Assembly (NCBI RefSeq): GCF_052113205.1
Contig: NZ_JBFRCU010000019.1
Span: 25,829 to 89,828 of the forward strand
Reading direction: 5' to 3'
From: Inquilinus sp052113205
GTDB taxonomy: Bacteria > Pseudomonadota > Alphaproteobacteria > DSM-16000 > Inquilinaceae
Length of the DNA stretch: 64,000 nt
The first letter of the stretch is position 1. The number at the start of each line of letters is the position of its first letter. The translations under genes were made by a program, and so were the position numbers. Of the stretch, positions 16,419 through 26,279 are shown one piece after another. Under the pieces are notes generated by a model. It was not told where the DNA came from, did not search any database, and was given only the letters and a program-made list of their open reading frames with translations.

Positions 16419-17417
16419 GTGACTCTCAAGCTCGTCATCAAGCGCCTTCTGTTCCTCGTCTTGGTCGTCTGGGCCGCCTCGACCATCGTCTTCTTCATTC
16501 CGCGCATCTCGAGCCGCAACGCGCTGCGCGAGCGGTTCGGCGAGCTGGCGCGCACCGGCGGCTTCTCGCCTCAGGATCTCGAGAAGATCATCGCCTCGAT
16601 GCAGCAGCAATTCGGGCTCGACCAGCCGCTGTACCACCAGTACTGGACCTATCTCGGCAACATCCTGCGGATGGATTTCGGCTATTCGCTGTACCGCTAC
16701 CCGTCGACTGTGGCCGAGCTGCTGGCGCAGTCGCTGCCCTGGACCATCGGCCTGCTGCTGGTCACCACGATCCTCAGCTTCGTCATCGGCAACCTGCTCG
16801 GCGCCGTCGCCGCCTGGCCGCGGGCGCCGCACTGGCTCCGCGCCTTCGCCACGCCCTTCATCCTGCTGACCGGCGTGCCGCCGGTGATCATGGGCATCCT
16901 GCTGCTGTTCTTCATCGGCTTCCGGCTGGGTTGGCTGCCGCTGGGCGGCGCCTATTCGGTCGGGGTGGTGCCCACCTTCTCGTTCGAGTTCTTCTTCGAC
17001 CTGCTGCAACACCAGGTGCTGCCGGCGCTGGCCCTGATCTTCGGCTCGGTCGGCGGCTGGGTGCTGTCGATGCGCGGCATGGGCGTCACCATCCAGGGCG
17101 AGGACTATGTGAACTTCGCCGAGCACAAGGGCCTGACCGGCGGCCGGATCTTCCGCGACTACTATCTTCGCAACGCGATGCTGCCGCAGGTGACCGGGCT
17201 GGCCCTGGCGCTCGGCACCGTCGTCACCTCGGCCATCATCGTCGAGGGGCTGTTCGGCCTGCCGGGCATCGGCAGCATGCTCAACCTCGCCATCCGCGCC
17301 AACGACTTCCCGACCATCTACGGCATCGTGCTGTTCATCACCATCGCCGTGGCGGTGCTGATGACGGTGGTCGAGTTCCTGTACCCGCTGCTCGATCCCC
17401 GCGTCCGGCATTCGTGA
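16419..17417 (+). CDS. ABC transporter permease, DppB family
   Basis: This 332-residue inner-membrane permease has the DppB layout: one N-terminal transmembrane helix (LVIKRLLFLVLVVWAAS), a periplasmic loop, and five further helices with an EAA loop near FAEHKGLTGGRIFRDYYLRN. The GTG at 16419 is chosen because the longer reading runs back into the palindromic repeats. It ends with the family pattern YPLLDPRVRHS. It pairs with the next gene to form the channel of the sugar-acid importer. Confidence 0.85.
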   Translation: MTLKLVIKRLLFLVLVVWAASTIVFFIPRISSRNALRERFGELARTGGFSPQDLEKIIASMQQQFGLDQPLYHQYWTYLGNILRMDFGYSLYRYPSTVAELLAQSLPWTIGLLLVTTILSFVIGNLLGAVAAWPRAPHWLRAFATPFILLTGVPPVIMGILLLFFIGFRLGWLPLGGAYSVGVVPTFSFEFFFDLLQHQVLPALALIFGSVGGWVLSMRGMGVTIQGEDYVNFAEHKGLTGGRIFRDYYLRNAMLPQVTGLALALGTVVTSAIIVEGLFGLPGIGSMLNLAIRANDFPTIYGIVLFITIAVAVLMTVVEFLYPLLDPRVRHS

Positions 17418-17429
17418 GGAGCGAGAGAC

Positions 17430-18338
17430 ATGTCGATCGCCGCGCTCTCGCCGCCCGCCGAAACCAGGTTTGAACGCCCCGGCAGCCTGGTCCTGGTGCT
17501 GCGCTATCTGCGCCGCAACAAGGGGCTGGCCCTCGGCGTGCTGATCCTGCTCGGCCTCGTGGCCTTCACCGTCATCGGGTTGTTCACGATCAACCCGAAG
17601 GACGCCTATCCGCTATCGGTGGCGGCGAAGAAGCCGCCGAGCCTGAAATACCCCTTCGGCACGGATTTCTTCGGCCGCGACCTGTTCTCGGCCATGGTGG
17701 TGGGCATGTGGCAGACGGCCTTCATCGGCTTCGTCGCCGGCGGCCTGGGCACGCTGATCGGCGTCGTGCTCGGCTTCATCGCCGCCTATTTCGGCCGTTG
17801 GATCGATGCGATCATCCGCACGGTCTGCCAAGTCCTGACGCCGATCCCCGTGCTGCTGATCCAGGTCGTGATCGCCGGGTCGCTCGACAAGCGCGACGTC
17901 ACCATCCTGACCATGGCGCTGATCGTGGTGCTGCTGGCCTGGATGGGGCCGACTCTGGTCATCCGCGCCCAGGTGCTGACGATGAAGGAACGGCAGTTCG
18001 TCGCCGTGGCCAAGCTGTCGGGCGTCGGCGACCTCGGCATCATCTTCAAGGAGATCCTGCCCTGCCTGCTGCCCTTCATCGCCGCCGCCTTCGTGGCGCA
18101 GGTGTTTTCGGCCGTGTTCGCAGCCTTCTATCTCGCCGTGCTCGGGCTCGGGCCGCTGCGTGAGCCGCTCCTGGGCAACATCATCTGGGCGGCGCAGTCG
18201 CAGGGCGCCTTCTTCAACGGCTGGTGGTGGTGGCCGATCATCCCGTCGGTGGCGATGATCCTGATCCTCGGCTCGCTCGCCCTGATCAATATGGGGCTCG
18301 ACGAGCTGGCCAATCCTCGCGTGCGCAGGTCGGAGTGA
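17430..18338 (+). CDS. ABC transporter permease, DppC family
   Basis: This 302-residue partner permease has the DppC N-terminus (LVLRYLRRNKGLALGVLILL) and the FGTDFFGRDLFSAMVVGMWQT segment typical of the subfamily. The EAA-like loop lies near FVAVAKLSGVGDLGIIFKEI. GGAGCGAGAG precedes the ATG. Only 12 nt separate it from the DppB-type gene and 5 nt from the following ATPase gene, so the operon is tight. Confidence 0.85.
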   Translation: MSIAALSPPAETRFERPGSLVLVLRYLRRNKGLALGVLILLGLVAFTVIGLFTINPKDAYPLSVAAKKPPSLKYPFGTDFFGRDLFSAMVVGMWQTAFIGFVAGGLGTLIGVVLGFIAAYFGRWIDAIIRTVCQVLTPIPVLLIQVVIAGSLDKRDVTILTMALIVVLLAWMGPTLVIRAQVLTMKERQFVAVAKLSGVGDLGIIFKEILPCLLPFIAAAFVAQVFSAVFAAFYLAVLGLGPLREPLLGNIIWAAQSQGAFFNGWWWWPIIPSVAMILILGSLALINMGLDELANPRVRRSE

Positions 18339-18343
18339 CGGCG

Positions 18344-19372
<1,029 letters not shown>

Positions 19373-19373
19373 G

Positions 19374-20378
19374 ATGGCCGATCTGCTGCGGCTCGAGCAC
19401 GTCTCGAAAACCTATACCCGCGGGCTGGTCAACGCGCAGACGACGACAGCACTCCGCGACATCTCCCTCACGTTGAAGGAGGACGAGCCGACCATCCTGA
19501 CCGTGGCCGGGGAGAGCGGCAGCGGCAAGACCACGCTGGCCATGCTGCTGCTCGGCTTCATCGCGCCGTCGACCGGCCGGATCATCTATCGCGGCAAGGA
19601 CGTCTCGACCCTGCGCGGCAAGGAGAAGATGGCCTATCGCCGCGAGGTCCAGGCGGTGTTCCAGGATCCCTTCGCCGTGTTCAACCCGTTCTACGCCGTC
19701 GACCATCTGCTGACCGTGCCGATCCGCAAGTTCCGCCTCGCGACATCGAAGGCGGAGGCCCGCAGCAAGATGGAGGAAGCGCTGACCGCCGTCGGGCTTC
19801 GCCCCGAGGACATCCTCGGGCGCTTCCCGCACCAGCTGTCCGGCGGCCAGCGCCAGCGCATCAACGTCGCCCGCGCCCTGCTGCTGAAGCCGCGGCTGCT
19901 GATCGCCGACGAGCCGGTGTCGATGGTCGACGCGTCGCTGCGCGCCACGATCCTGGAAACGCTGCGCAACCTGCAGCGCGACCACGGCGTGTCGATCATC
20001 TACGTGACCCACGACCTCACCACCGCCTATCACATCGCCAAGTCGATCATCGTGCTGTATCGCGGTGCAGTGATGGAGGCGGGGGATGTCGACCGGGTGA
20101 TCAAGGACCCGCAGCACCCCTACACGCAACTGCTGGTGGATTCGATTCCCTGGCCCGATCTCGACCGGCGCTGGGGCGCCCAGCCGATCAAGGCGCGCGA
20201 GGCTGCAATCGGCACCGACGGATGCCGCTTCCGGCCCCGCTGCCCGAAGGCCATGGAGGCCTGCGGCGCGGAGCCGCCGCTGTTCCGGATCGGCGATCGC
20301 CAGACTGCCTCATGCTTCCTCTACGATCGGCAGCCGCAGGTCGCGCAGGAGCGGCTTTCGGAGCTGCTGCCCGCCTGA
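19374..20378 (+). CDS. ABC transporter ATP-binding protein, DppF family
   Basis: This is the second ATPase of the importer, 334 residues from the ATG at 19374, which follows GGGGAGG at 19361-19367. Walker A is GESGSGKTT, the signature is LSGGQRQRI and Walker B is LLIADEPVSMVD. The C-terminal cysteine-rich tail (GCRFRPRCPKAMEAC) is again present. Heterodimerisation with the DppD-type subunit is the rule in this family. It ends 52 nt before the mannonate dehydratase gene, so catabolic genes may share the transcript. Confidence 0.85.
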   Translation: MADLLRLEHVSKTYTRGLVNAQTTTALRDISLTLKEDEPTILTVAGESGSGKTTLAMLLLGFIAPSTGRIIYRGKDVSTLRGKEKMAYRREVQAVFQDPFAVFNPFYAVDHLLTVPIRKFRLATSKAEARSKMEEALTAVGLRPEDILGRFPHQLSGGQRQRINVARALLLKPRLLIADEPVSMVDASLRATILETLRNLQRDHGVSIIYVTHDLTTAYHIAKSIIVLYRGAVMEAGDVDRVIKDPQHPYTQLLVDSIPWPDLDRRWGAQPIKAREAAIGTDGCRFRPRCPKAMEACGAEPPLFRIGDRQTASCFLYDRQPQVAQERLSELLPA

Positions 20379-20430
20379 CTTCGCCGACCATCACCTTTCA
20401 CTGCCCAGCCTCTCCGGGATCCTCACGACC

Positions 20431-21393
20431 ATGCTCGAAATCGCCGAATTCATCAGTCCCACGCCAACGCCCGTCTGGAAGCTGGCGAAGCAGGCCGGGG
20501 TGGACCTCGCCGTCGGCGGCCTGCCGCCCGACGACCTGCTGCAGGGCGAGGCGCCCTGGGATTTCGGGCCGCTGCAGCGCCTGAAGCAGCGCTACGAGGC
20601 CGCCGGCTTCACCCTGAAGGTGATCGAATCCCGCCCGCCGCTGAACCAGGCGAAGCGCGGCCTGCCGGGGCGCGACGAGGAGATCGCGACGGTCTGCACG
20701 CTGCTGCAGAACATGGGCCGGCTCGGCATCCCGGTCTGGTGCTACGAGTGGATGACCGATTTCAACTGGGTGCGCACCAACCTCGCGACGCCCTCACGCG
20801 GCGGCTCGGTGGTCACCAGCTTCAACATCGCCGACGTGCCCGCGGACCTGACCAGCAACCCGCCGATCGGCGAGGACGAGCTCTGGGTCAATCTCGACTA
20901 TTTCCTGAAGAAGGTCCTGCCGGTCGCCGAGAAGGCCGGGGTGAAGATCTCGATGCACCCGGATGATCCGCCGCTGTCGCCGATCCGCGGCGTCGGCCGG
21001 ATCATGCGCAGCATCGACAACTACCGGCGCCTGGTCGACAGCGTGCCGAGCCCGATGAACACGATCACGCTGTGCCAGGGCAACTTCACGCTGATGACCG
21101 ACGACCTGCCCGGCGCCATCCGCTCCTTCGGCAAGGCGATCTCCTTCGTCCATTTCCGCGACGTGCAGGGCACGCCGGAAGCGTTCCGGGAGACCTGGCA
21201 CGACGCCGGCAAGACCGACATGCTGGCCTGCATGCGCGCCTATCGCGACATCGGCTTCGACGGCGTGCTGCGCCCCGACCATGTGCCGACGGTGGAGGGC
21301 GACAGCAACGAGCAGGCCGGCTACTCCGCCTTCGGGCGGCTCTACGCCATCGGCTACATCCGCGGGCTGCATCAGTCCGTCTACGGCGCGTGA
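20431..21393 (+). CDS. uxuA: UxuA-type mannonate dehydratase
   Basis: This 320-residue TIM-barrel enzyme has UxuA marks: ISMHPDDPPLSPIRGVGRI, the NFTLMT segment after TLCQG, FVHFRDVQG and GVLRPDHVPTVEGD, which supply metal and substrate ligands. UxuA dehydrates D-mannonate to 2-keto-3-deoxygluconate in hexuronate catabolism. It is shorter than E. coli UxuA (394 residues), so a related sugar-acid substrate is possible. A second, structurally unrelated mannonate dehydratase family member (22263) lies two genes downstream. Confidence 0.75.
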   Translation: MLEIAEFISPTPTPVWKLAKQAGVDLAVGGLPPDDLLQGEAPWDFGPLQRLKQRYEAAGFTLKVIESRPPLNQAKRGLPGRDEEIATVCTLLQNMGRLGIPVWCYEWMTDFNWVRTNLATPSRGGSVVTSFNIADVPADLTSNPPIGEDELWVNLDYFLKKVLPVAEKAGVKISMHPDDPPLSPIRGVGRIMRSIDNYRRLVDSVPSPMNTITLCQGNFTLMTDDLPGAIRSFGKAISFVHFRDVQGTPEAFRETWHDAGKTDMLACMRAYRDIGFDGVLRPDHVPTVEGDSNEQAGYSAFGRLYAIGYIRGLHQSVYGA

Positions 21394-21407
21394 GCGGGGA
21401 GGGGACG

Positions 21408-22253
21408 ATGGACACCGCAGAGACCATCCGGACCATCGCGCTGACCGGCGGCAGCGGCCGGATCGGCCGCGCCATCGCCGCGGCGGCGCTGCGCCGCGGC
21501 CACCGTGTGGTCAGCATCGACCGCGCCGCGCCGCCGGAGGCGCAGGAGAACATTCGCTTCGTCCAGGCCGATATCGGCGACTACGACGCGCTGGTCGACG
21601 CCTTCCGCGGCTGCGACGCCCTGATCCACATGGCGGCCATCCCGTCGCCGGGCCACCACCCCGACCACATCGTCCACAACAACAACGTCACCGGCAGCTA
21701 CAACGCCCTGCGCGCCGCGGTCGAGGTCGGCATCACCCGGATCGTGCAGGCGTCGAGCGTCAACGCGATCGGCCTGTCCTTCAGCCGAGAGGCGCATTTC
21801 GACTACCTGCCGATCGACGAGGCGCATCCGAACTACACCGAGGAGCCGTATTCGCTGTCGAAATGGATCTGCGAGCAGCAGGCCGACACCTTCGCCCGCC
21901 GCTACAGCGACCTCCGCATCGCCAGCATGCGCTTCCATCTGGTGGTGGATGAGCGCGCCCAGGCCGGAGCCGTCTACGGCTTCGTGACCAGGGAGGCGTC
22001 GAAGCATCTCTGGGCCTACACGCTTTACGAGGCGGCGGCGCGGGCCTGCCTGCTGGCGCTCGACGCGCCGTTCACGGGCCATGAGGTGTTCTACATCACC
22101 GCGCCGGACACGGTGATGGATGTGCCGAGCCTGGAGCTGGCCGCCCGCTTCTTCCCGGACGTGCCGATCCGCGGCGACCTCGGCGGCAACCGCAGCTTCT
22201 TCTCGACGGCCAAGGCCGAGCGGCTGCTCGGCTGGCGCCACGATCCCGACTGA
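21408..22253 (+). CDS. NAD-dependent epimerase/dehydratase, uronate dehydrogenase-like
   Basis: This 281-residue short-chain dehydrogenase of the extended type has nucleotide loop TGGSGRIGRAIA at the N-terminus and catalytic YSLSK (Tyr-x-x-x-Lys). HMAAIPSPGHHPDHIVHNN and QASSVNAIG recall uronate dehydrogenases, which oxidise uronates to aldarolactones. GGGGAGGGGA at 21396-21405 sets the ATG at 21408. It lies between two sugar-acid dehydratase genes and in the same operon, supporting a uronate role. A sugar epimerase role remains possible. Confidence 0.7.
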   Translation: MDTAETIRTIALTGGSGRIGRAIAAAALRRGHRVVSIDRAAPPEAQENIRFVQADIGDYDALVDAFRGCDALIHMAAIPSPGHHPDHIVHNNNVTGSYNALRAAVEVGITRIVQASSVNAIGLSFSREAHFDYLPIDEAHPNYTEEPYSLSKWICEQQADTFARRYSDLRIASMRFHLVVDERAQAGAVYGFVTREASKHLWAYTLYEAAARACLLALDAPFTGHEVFYITAPDTVMDVPSLELAARFFPDVPIRGDLGGNRSFFSTAKAERLLGWRHDPD

Positions 22254-22262
22254 GGGGCTTCC

Positions 22263-23471
22263 ATGAAGATCAAGGACGTCAAGGTCATCGTCTGCTCGCC
22301 GGGGCGGAACTTCGTCACCCTCAAGATCGTCACCGACGAAGGCCTGTACGGCATTGGCGACGGCACGGTGAACGGGCGCGAGCTCGCGGTGGTCAGCTAT
22401 CTGCAGGACCATGTCGCGCCGCTGCTGATCGGGCGCGACCCGGCGCAGATCGAGGACATCTGGCAGTATCTCTACCGCGGCGCCTATTGGCGGCGCGGGC
22501 CGATCACCATGGCGGCGATCTCGGCCGTCGACATGGCGTTGTGGGACATCAAGGCCAAGGCGGCCAACATGCCGCTGTACCAGCTGCTCGGCGGCGCTTC
22601 GCGGCAGAAGGTGATGATCTATTCGCATGCCCAGGGCATGAGCATCGAGGAGACCGTCGACGCCGTCGGCAAGAAGCGCGACGAAGGCCATGTCGCGATC
22701 CGTGCCCAGGTCGGCATCCCAGGCCTGCCCGCGATCTACGGCACCGGCATGGGATCGAAGCAGGGCACCGGCCTGGCCGAGGCGCTGCCGCATGAGGAGG
22801 TGTGGTCGACCGCGAAATACATGGGCCACATCCCGAAGCTGTTCGCACGGCTGCGGGACGTCTATGGCGACGATCTGCACCTGCTGCACGACACGCATCA
22901 CCGCCTGACGCCGATCGAGGCGGCGCGGCTGGGCAAGGACCTGGAGCCGTTCCGGCTGTTCTGGCTGGAGGACCCGGTGCCTGCCGAGCTGCAGGAGGGC
23001 TATCGCCTGATCCGCCAGCACACCACGACGCCGATCGCGCTGGGCGAGGTCTTCAATACGATCTGGGATGCGCGGCTGCTGATGGAGGAACAGCTGATCG
23101 ACTATATCCGCGTCACCTCGGTCCATGCCGGCGGCGTGACCGGGCTGCGGCGGATCTTCGATTTCGCCTCGGTCTACCATATCCGCACCGCGTGCCACGG
23201 GCCGATGGATGTCTCGCCGGTGGCGATGGGCGCCAACGTGCATATCGACCTCTGGGTGCCGAATTTCGGCATCCAGGAATTCTCCGGCTACACCCCGCTG
23301 ATGCATGAGGTCTTCCCGCATTCCTGGCAGCAGGAGGGCGGTTATCTCCATCCCGGCGAGGCGCCGGGCCATGGCGTCGACATCGACGAGGCGCTCGCGG
23401 CGAAACACCCCTATCAGCGCTCCTACCTGCCGGTGAACCGGCTGGAGGACGGCACGCTCTGGCACTGGTGA
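22263..23471 (+). CDS. manD: Enolase-superfamily D-mannonate/D-altronate dehydratase (ManD type)
   Basis: This 402-residue member of the enolase superfamily has the ManD layout. It shows the capping-domain start MKIKDVKVIVCSPGRNFVTL, the metal-ligand run LLHDTHHRLTP, then FWLEDPVPAE and IALGEVFN, and CHGPMDVSPVAMGANVH near the end. These enzymes dehydrate D-mannonate to 2-keto-3-deoxygluconate. The C-terminal LPVNRLEDGTLWHW matches the group. The stop overlaps the possible GTG of the next gene. It duplicates the presumed UxuA reaction with a different fold. Confidence 0.8.
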   Translation: MKIKDVKVIVCSPGRNFVTLKIVTDEGLYGIGDGTVNGRELAVVSYLQDHVAPLLIGRDPAQIEDIWQYLYRGAYWRRGPITMAAISAVDMALWDIKAKAANMPLYQLLGGASRQKVMIYSHAQGMSIEETVDAVGKKRDEGHVAIRAQVGIPGLPAIYGTGMGSKQGTGLAEALPHEEVWSTAKYMGHIPKLFARLRDVYGDDLHLLHDTHHRLTPIEAARLGKDLEPFRLFWLEDPVPAELQEGYRLIRQHTTTPIALGEVFNTIWDARLLMEEQLIDYIRVTSVHAGGVTGLRRIFDFASVYHIRTACHGPMDVSPVAMGANVHIDLWVPNFGIQEFSGYTPLMHEVFPHSWQQEGGYLHPGEAPGHGVDIDEALAAKHPYQRSYLPVNRLEDGTLWHW

Positions 23472-23476
23472 CCGAC

Positions 23477-24628
23477 ATGAAGATCTCCGCCATTCGCGCC
23501 TACCCGGTCTGGGTCGGAACGCGCAACCAGTTGATCGTCAAGATCGAGACCGATGAAGGCCTGTCCGGATGGGGCGAAAGCGGCCTCTCCGGCCGCGAGA
23601 AGGCGGTGGTCGGCGCCATCGACCACTACCGCGAGTTCCTGATCGGCCGAGATCCGTTCCGGATCGGCGCGCTGTGGCAGGAGATGTATCGCAGCCAGTA
23701 TTTCGAGGGTGGCCGCGTGCTGCAGGCGGCGATCTCGGCGATCGACATCGCGCTCTACGACATCCTCGGCAAGGCGCTCGGCGTGCCGGTCTACCAGCTG
23801 CTGGGTGGCAAGCAGCGCGACAGGATCCCGACCTTCGCCACCACCTCGGCCCCGCCGGGCGAGGCGATGATCGAGCAGGCGAGGGCGCTGATCGCGGCCG
23901 GCTGGACCGCGATGCGCCTGTCGCCCTCCGGCCACGGCGGTAGCACGGTCTACGAGCCGCGCGAGCACATCGCCACGACGGCGAAATGGTGCGTCAGGGC
24001 CCGCGAGGCGCTGGGCGACGATGTCGTGCTCGGCATCGACCTGCATCACCGGCTGTCGGTGGCGGAGGCGGCGAGCTTCTGCCAGAAGATGCCCTCCGGC
24101 ACGCTCGATTTCCTGGAGGAGCCGATCCGCGACGAGACGCCGGAGGCCTATGAGGCGCTGCGGCGGATGGTCGACATACCCTTCGCGATCGGCGAGGAAT
24201 TCGCCTCCAAATGGCAGTTCTTGCCGTACATCGAGCGCAACATCCACCAGTTCAACCGGGTCGACGTCTGCAATGTCGGCGGGCTGACCGAGGCGATGAA
24301 GGTCGCCGGGTGGAGCGAGGCGCATTACGTCGACATGATGCCGCACAACCCGCTCGGGCCGATCTGCACCGCGGCGACGGTGCATTTCGCCGCGGCGGTG
24401 CCGAACTTCTCCTGGCTCGAGACCCGGACCTCGGCGGCCGAGCAACTCGGCTTCGACAATGCCGATCTCTTCCCGGTGCAGCCGCGGATCGAGAACGCGC
24501 ATTATCCGGTCACGGACGCGCCCGGCCTCGGCGTCGAGGTGAATGAGGAGCTGGTCAAGCAGCAGAGCTTCAAGTTCTGGGAAGCGCCGCATCTGAAGCG
24601 CAACGACGGGTCGGTGACGAATTGGTAG
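23477..24628 (+). CDS. Enolase-superfamily sugar-acid dehydratase (galactonate dehydratase-like)
   Basis: This 383-residue mandelate-racemase/galactonate-dehydratase-like protein shows the capping domain LIVKIETDEGLSGWGESGLS. The barrel carries metal ligands at GIDLHHRLS, FLEEPIRDE and IGEEFASK, and a base histidine likely in MPHNPLGPICTAA. It resembles DgoD-type dehydratases, but the substrate could be another aldonate or aldarate. ATG 23477 is preferred to a GTG at 23468 that overlaps the manD stop. It ends the plus-strand operon and converges on the D-aminopeptidase gene. Confidence 0.75.
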   Translation: MKISAIRAYPVWVGTRNQLIVKIETDEGLSGWGESGLSGREKAVVGAIDHYREFLIGRDPFRIGALWQEMYRSQYFEGGRVLQAAISAIDIALYDILGKALGVPVYQLLGGKQRDRIPTFATTSAPPGEAMIEQARALIAAGWTAMRLSPSGHGGSTVYEPREHIATTAKWCVRAREALGDDVVLGIDLHHRLSVAEAASFCQKMPSGTLDFLEEPIRDETPEAYEALRRMVDIPFAIGEEFASKWQFLPYIERNIHQFNRVDVCNVGGLTEAMKVAGWSEAHYVDMMPHNPLGPICTAATVHFAAAVPNFSWLETRTSAAEQLGFDNADLFPVQPRIENAHYPVTDAPGLGVEVNEELVKQQSFKFWEAPHLKRNDGSVTNW

Positions 24629-24643
24629 AGGAGCTCCCAGTCC

Positions 24644-26263
24644 TCAGGGCGCGCGGGCCAGCAGCAGATGCTTGGTGCGGTCGTCGTTCAGCACGATGCC
24701 GCCGGCCACGAGGCGGACCGTGAACTCCCAGCCGCCCGCCTCGATCGCCGCGGGCGGGGTATCGGCGAGAACCCTGCGCGACAGTGCCAGATGCAGGTCC
24801 GGGGCGCGGGCCTCCAGCGCCGATTCCCATACGCCGTGCGGGGTGCGCAGGCGCAACACCGTCTCGCCCTCCTCCTCGCCGATCTCGGCCACGAAGCCGG
24901 TGGCGGCGTCGGCGTAGCGGCCGGCCAGGCCGGGCCGGGCCGGCAGGGCGGTGTCGGACAGGCGGCGGAAGCGCCGCGGGCGGCCGAACCAGCTTGTGTC
25001 CATGTCGCCGTCGTCGCGCGGCGTGAACTCCAGCGGCACGATGCCTCGCTCCGGCACGAAGGTGCCGTCGCCGACCTGCTCGATCGGTATGCCGCCGTTG
25101 CCGTTGCTGATGAAGACCGGCTGCCCGTCCTTCATGGCCAAGCCGAACACGTCATCGCCGCCCTCGGCCCGGTACAGGCCGACCGCCCGCTTCAGCCGCT
25201 CGGTCGCCGCTTGCGTCCGCTGCGGCCCCACCTCCTCACCCTGCACCACGTCCAGGATCCGGCGGGCCAGGGAGAACGGGCCCATGTCGTCGGTGTTGCC
25301 GAGGATGACGATGCCGATCCCGGCCTCCGGGAAGCGCACCGATTCCGAGCGGCCGCCGGCGACGCCGCCACCATGGCCGATGCTGGCCAGGCCACGGTAG
25401 CGGCAGGTGACGAGGCCGAGGCCGTAGGGCGAGGGGAGGCCGTCGATCACCGCGCCGGGCGCCGACATCCGGGCGATCATCTCCGGCGTGCCGACCTTCG
25501 GCGCGTCGAGATTGGCCAGCCAGACCTTCATGTCCTCGAGGGTCGAGACCATGCCGCCTTCGCCGCCCAGCACCGTGCCCCATTGCGCCTTGTGCCAGCC
25601 GCCGTCCGACCCGCGGGTATGATGGTCCGCCAGCCGCGGCAGGATCTGCGAATCCCGGGGCATCAGCCGGGTGTCGCGCATGCCCAGCGGCCCAGTGATG
25701 CGCTCCTCCAGCAGCTGGTTGAAGGTCTTGCCCGAGACCTGCTCGATGATCTCCGACAGCAGGAAGAAGCCGGTGTTGCAGTAGATCAGGTCGGTGCCGG
25801 GCCGGAAGTTCACGCCGCGGTGCCCGCCGATGATCCGGCGCGCCCAGGCGCGGGTGGAGGGCGCCGAGATCGGCAGCCCGCCCAGGATCATGATCTCCAG
25901 GAAATCCCGCAAGCCTCCGACATTCGCGGCCAGGTGGCGCAGCGTCACCGTCTCCGGATATTCCGGCAGCCAGGGCAGGTGGCGGCGGACGTCGTCCTCC
26001 ATCGACAACCTGCCCTCGGCCTCCAGCATCAGCGCCAGCAGCACGGTGAACTGCTTGGTCTGCGACCCGATGCGGATGACGGTGCGCTCGTCGATCGGCA
26101 CGCCATGGGCAATGTCGGCCATGCCGTAGCAGCCGCGATGGATCTCGCGCCCGTGCAGGGTGACGCAGACCGCGGCGCCGGGCGATTCCGGCCCTGCCCA
26201 GCGCGCGAACAGCGCGTCGATCCGGGCGCCGAGGTCCGGGGGCAGGGGGCTGTCTTGGCTCAT
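24644..26263 (-). CDS. dap: D-aminopeptidase (DAP-type S12 serine peptidase)
   Basis: This 539-residue penicillin-binding-protein-fold hydrolase has S67-Q-T-K70, Y161-C-N163 and H297-G-G. That spacing closely matches the catalytic set of Ochrobactrum D-aminopeptidase (S62/K65, Y153/N155, H287 from memory). The long C-terminal part beyond residue 340, rich in beta strands, agrees with the two extra barrel domains of DAP. The enzyme would release N-terminal D-residues from peptides in the cytoplasm, as no signal peptide is seen. GGGAGGA precedes the ATG at 26263. It is the last gene of an operon with an M81 peptidase and a D-amino-acid dehydrogenase-like flavoprotein. Confidence 0.75.
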   Translation of the reverse strand: MSQDSPLPPDLGARIDALFARWAGPESPGAAVCVTLHGREIHRGCYGMADIAHGVPIDERTVIRIGSQTKQFTVLLALMLEAEGRLSMEDDVRRHLPWLPEYPETVTLRHLAANVGGLRDFLEIMILGGLPISAPSTRAWARRIIGGHRGVNFRPGTDLIYCNTGFFLLSEIIEQVSGKTFNQLLEERITGPLGMRDTRLMPRDSQILPRLADHHTRGSDGGWHKAQWGTVLGGEGGMVSTLEDMKVWLANLDAPKVGTPEMIARMSAPGAVIDGLPSPYGLGLVTCRYRGLASIGHGGGVAGGRSESVRFPEAGIGIVILGNTDDMGPFSLARRILDVVQGEEVGPQRTQAATERLKRAVGLYRAEGGDDVFGLAMKDGQPVFISNGNGGIPIEQVGDGTFVPERGIVPLEFTPRDDGDMDTSWFGRPRRFRRLSDTALPARPGLAGRYADAATGFVAEIGEEEGETVLRLRTPHGVWESALEARAPDLHLALSRRVLADTPPAAIEAGGWEFTVRLVAGGIVLNDDRTKHLLLARAP

Positions 26264-26279
26264 GGCGTCCTCCCGGATA

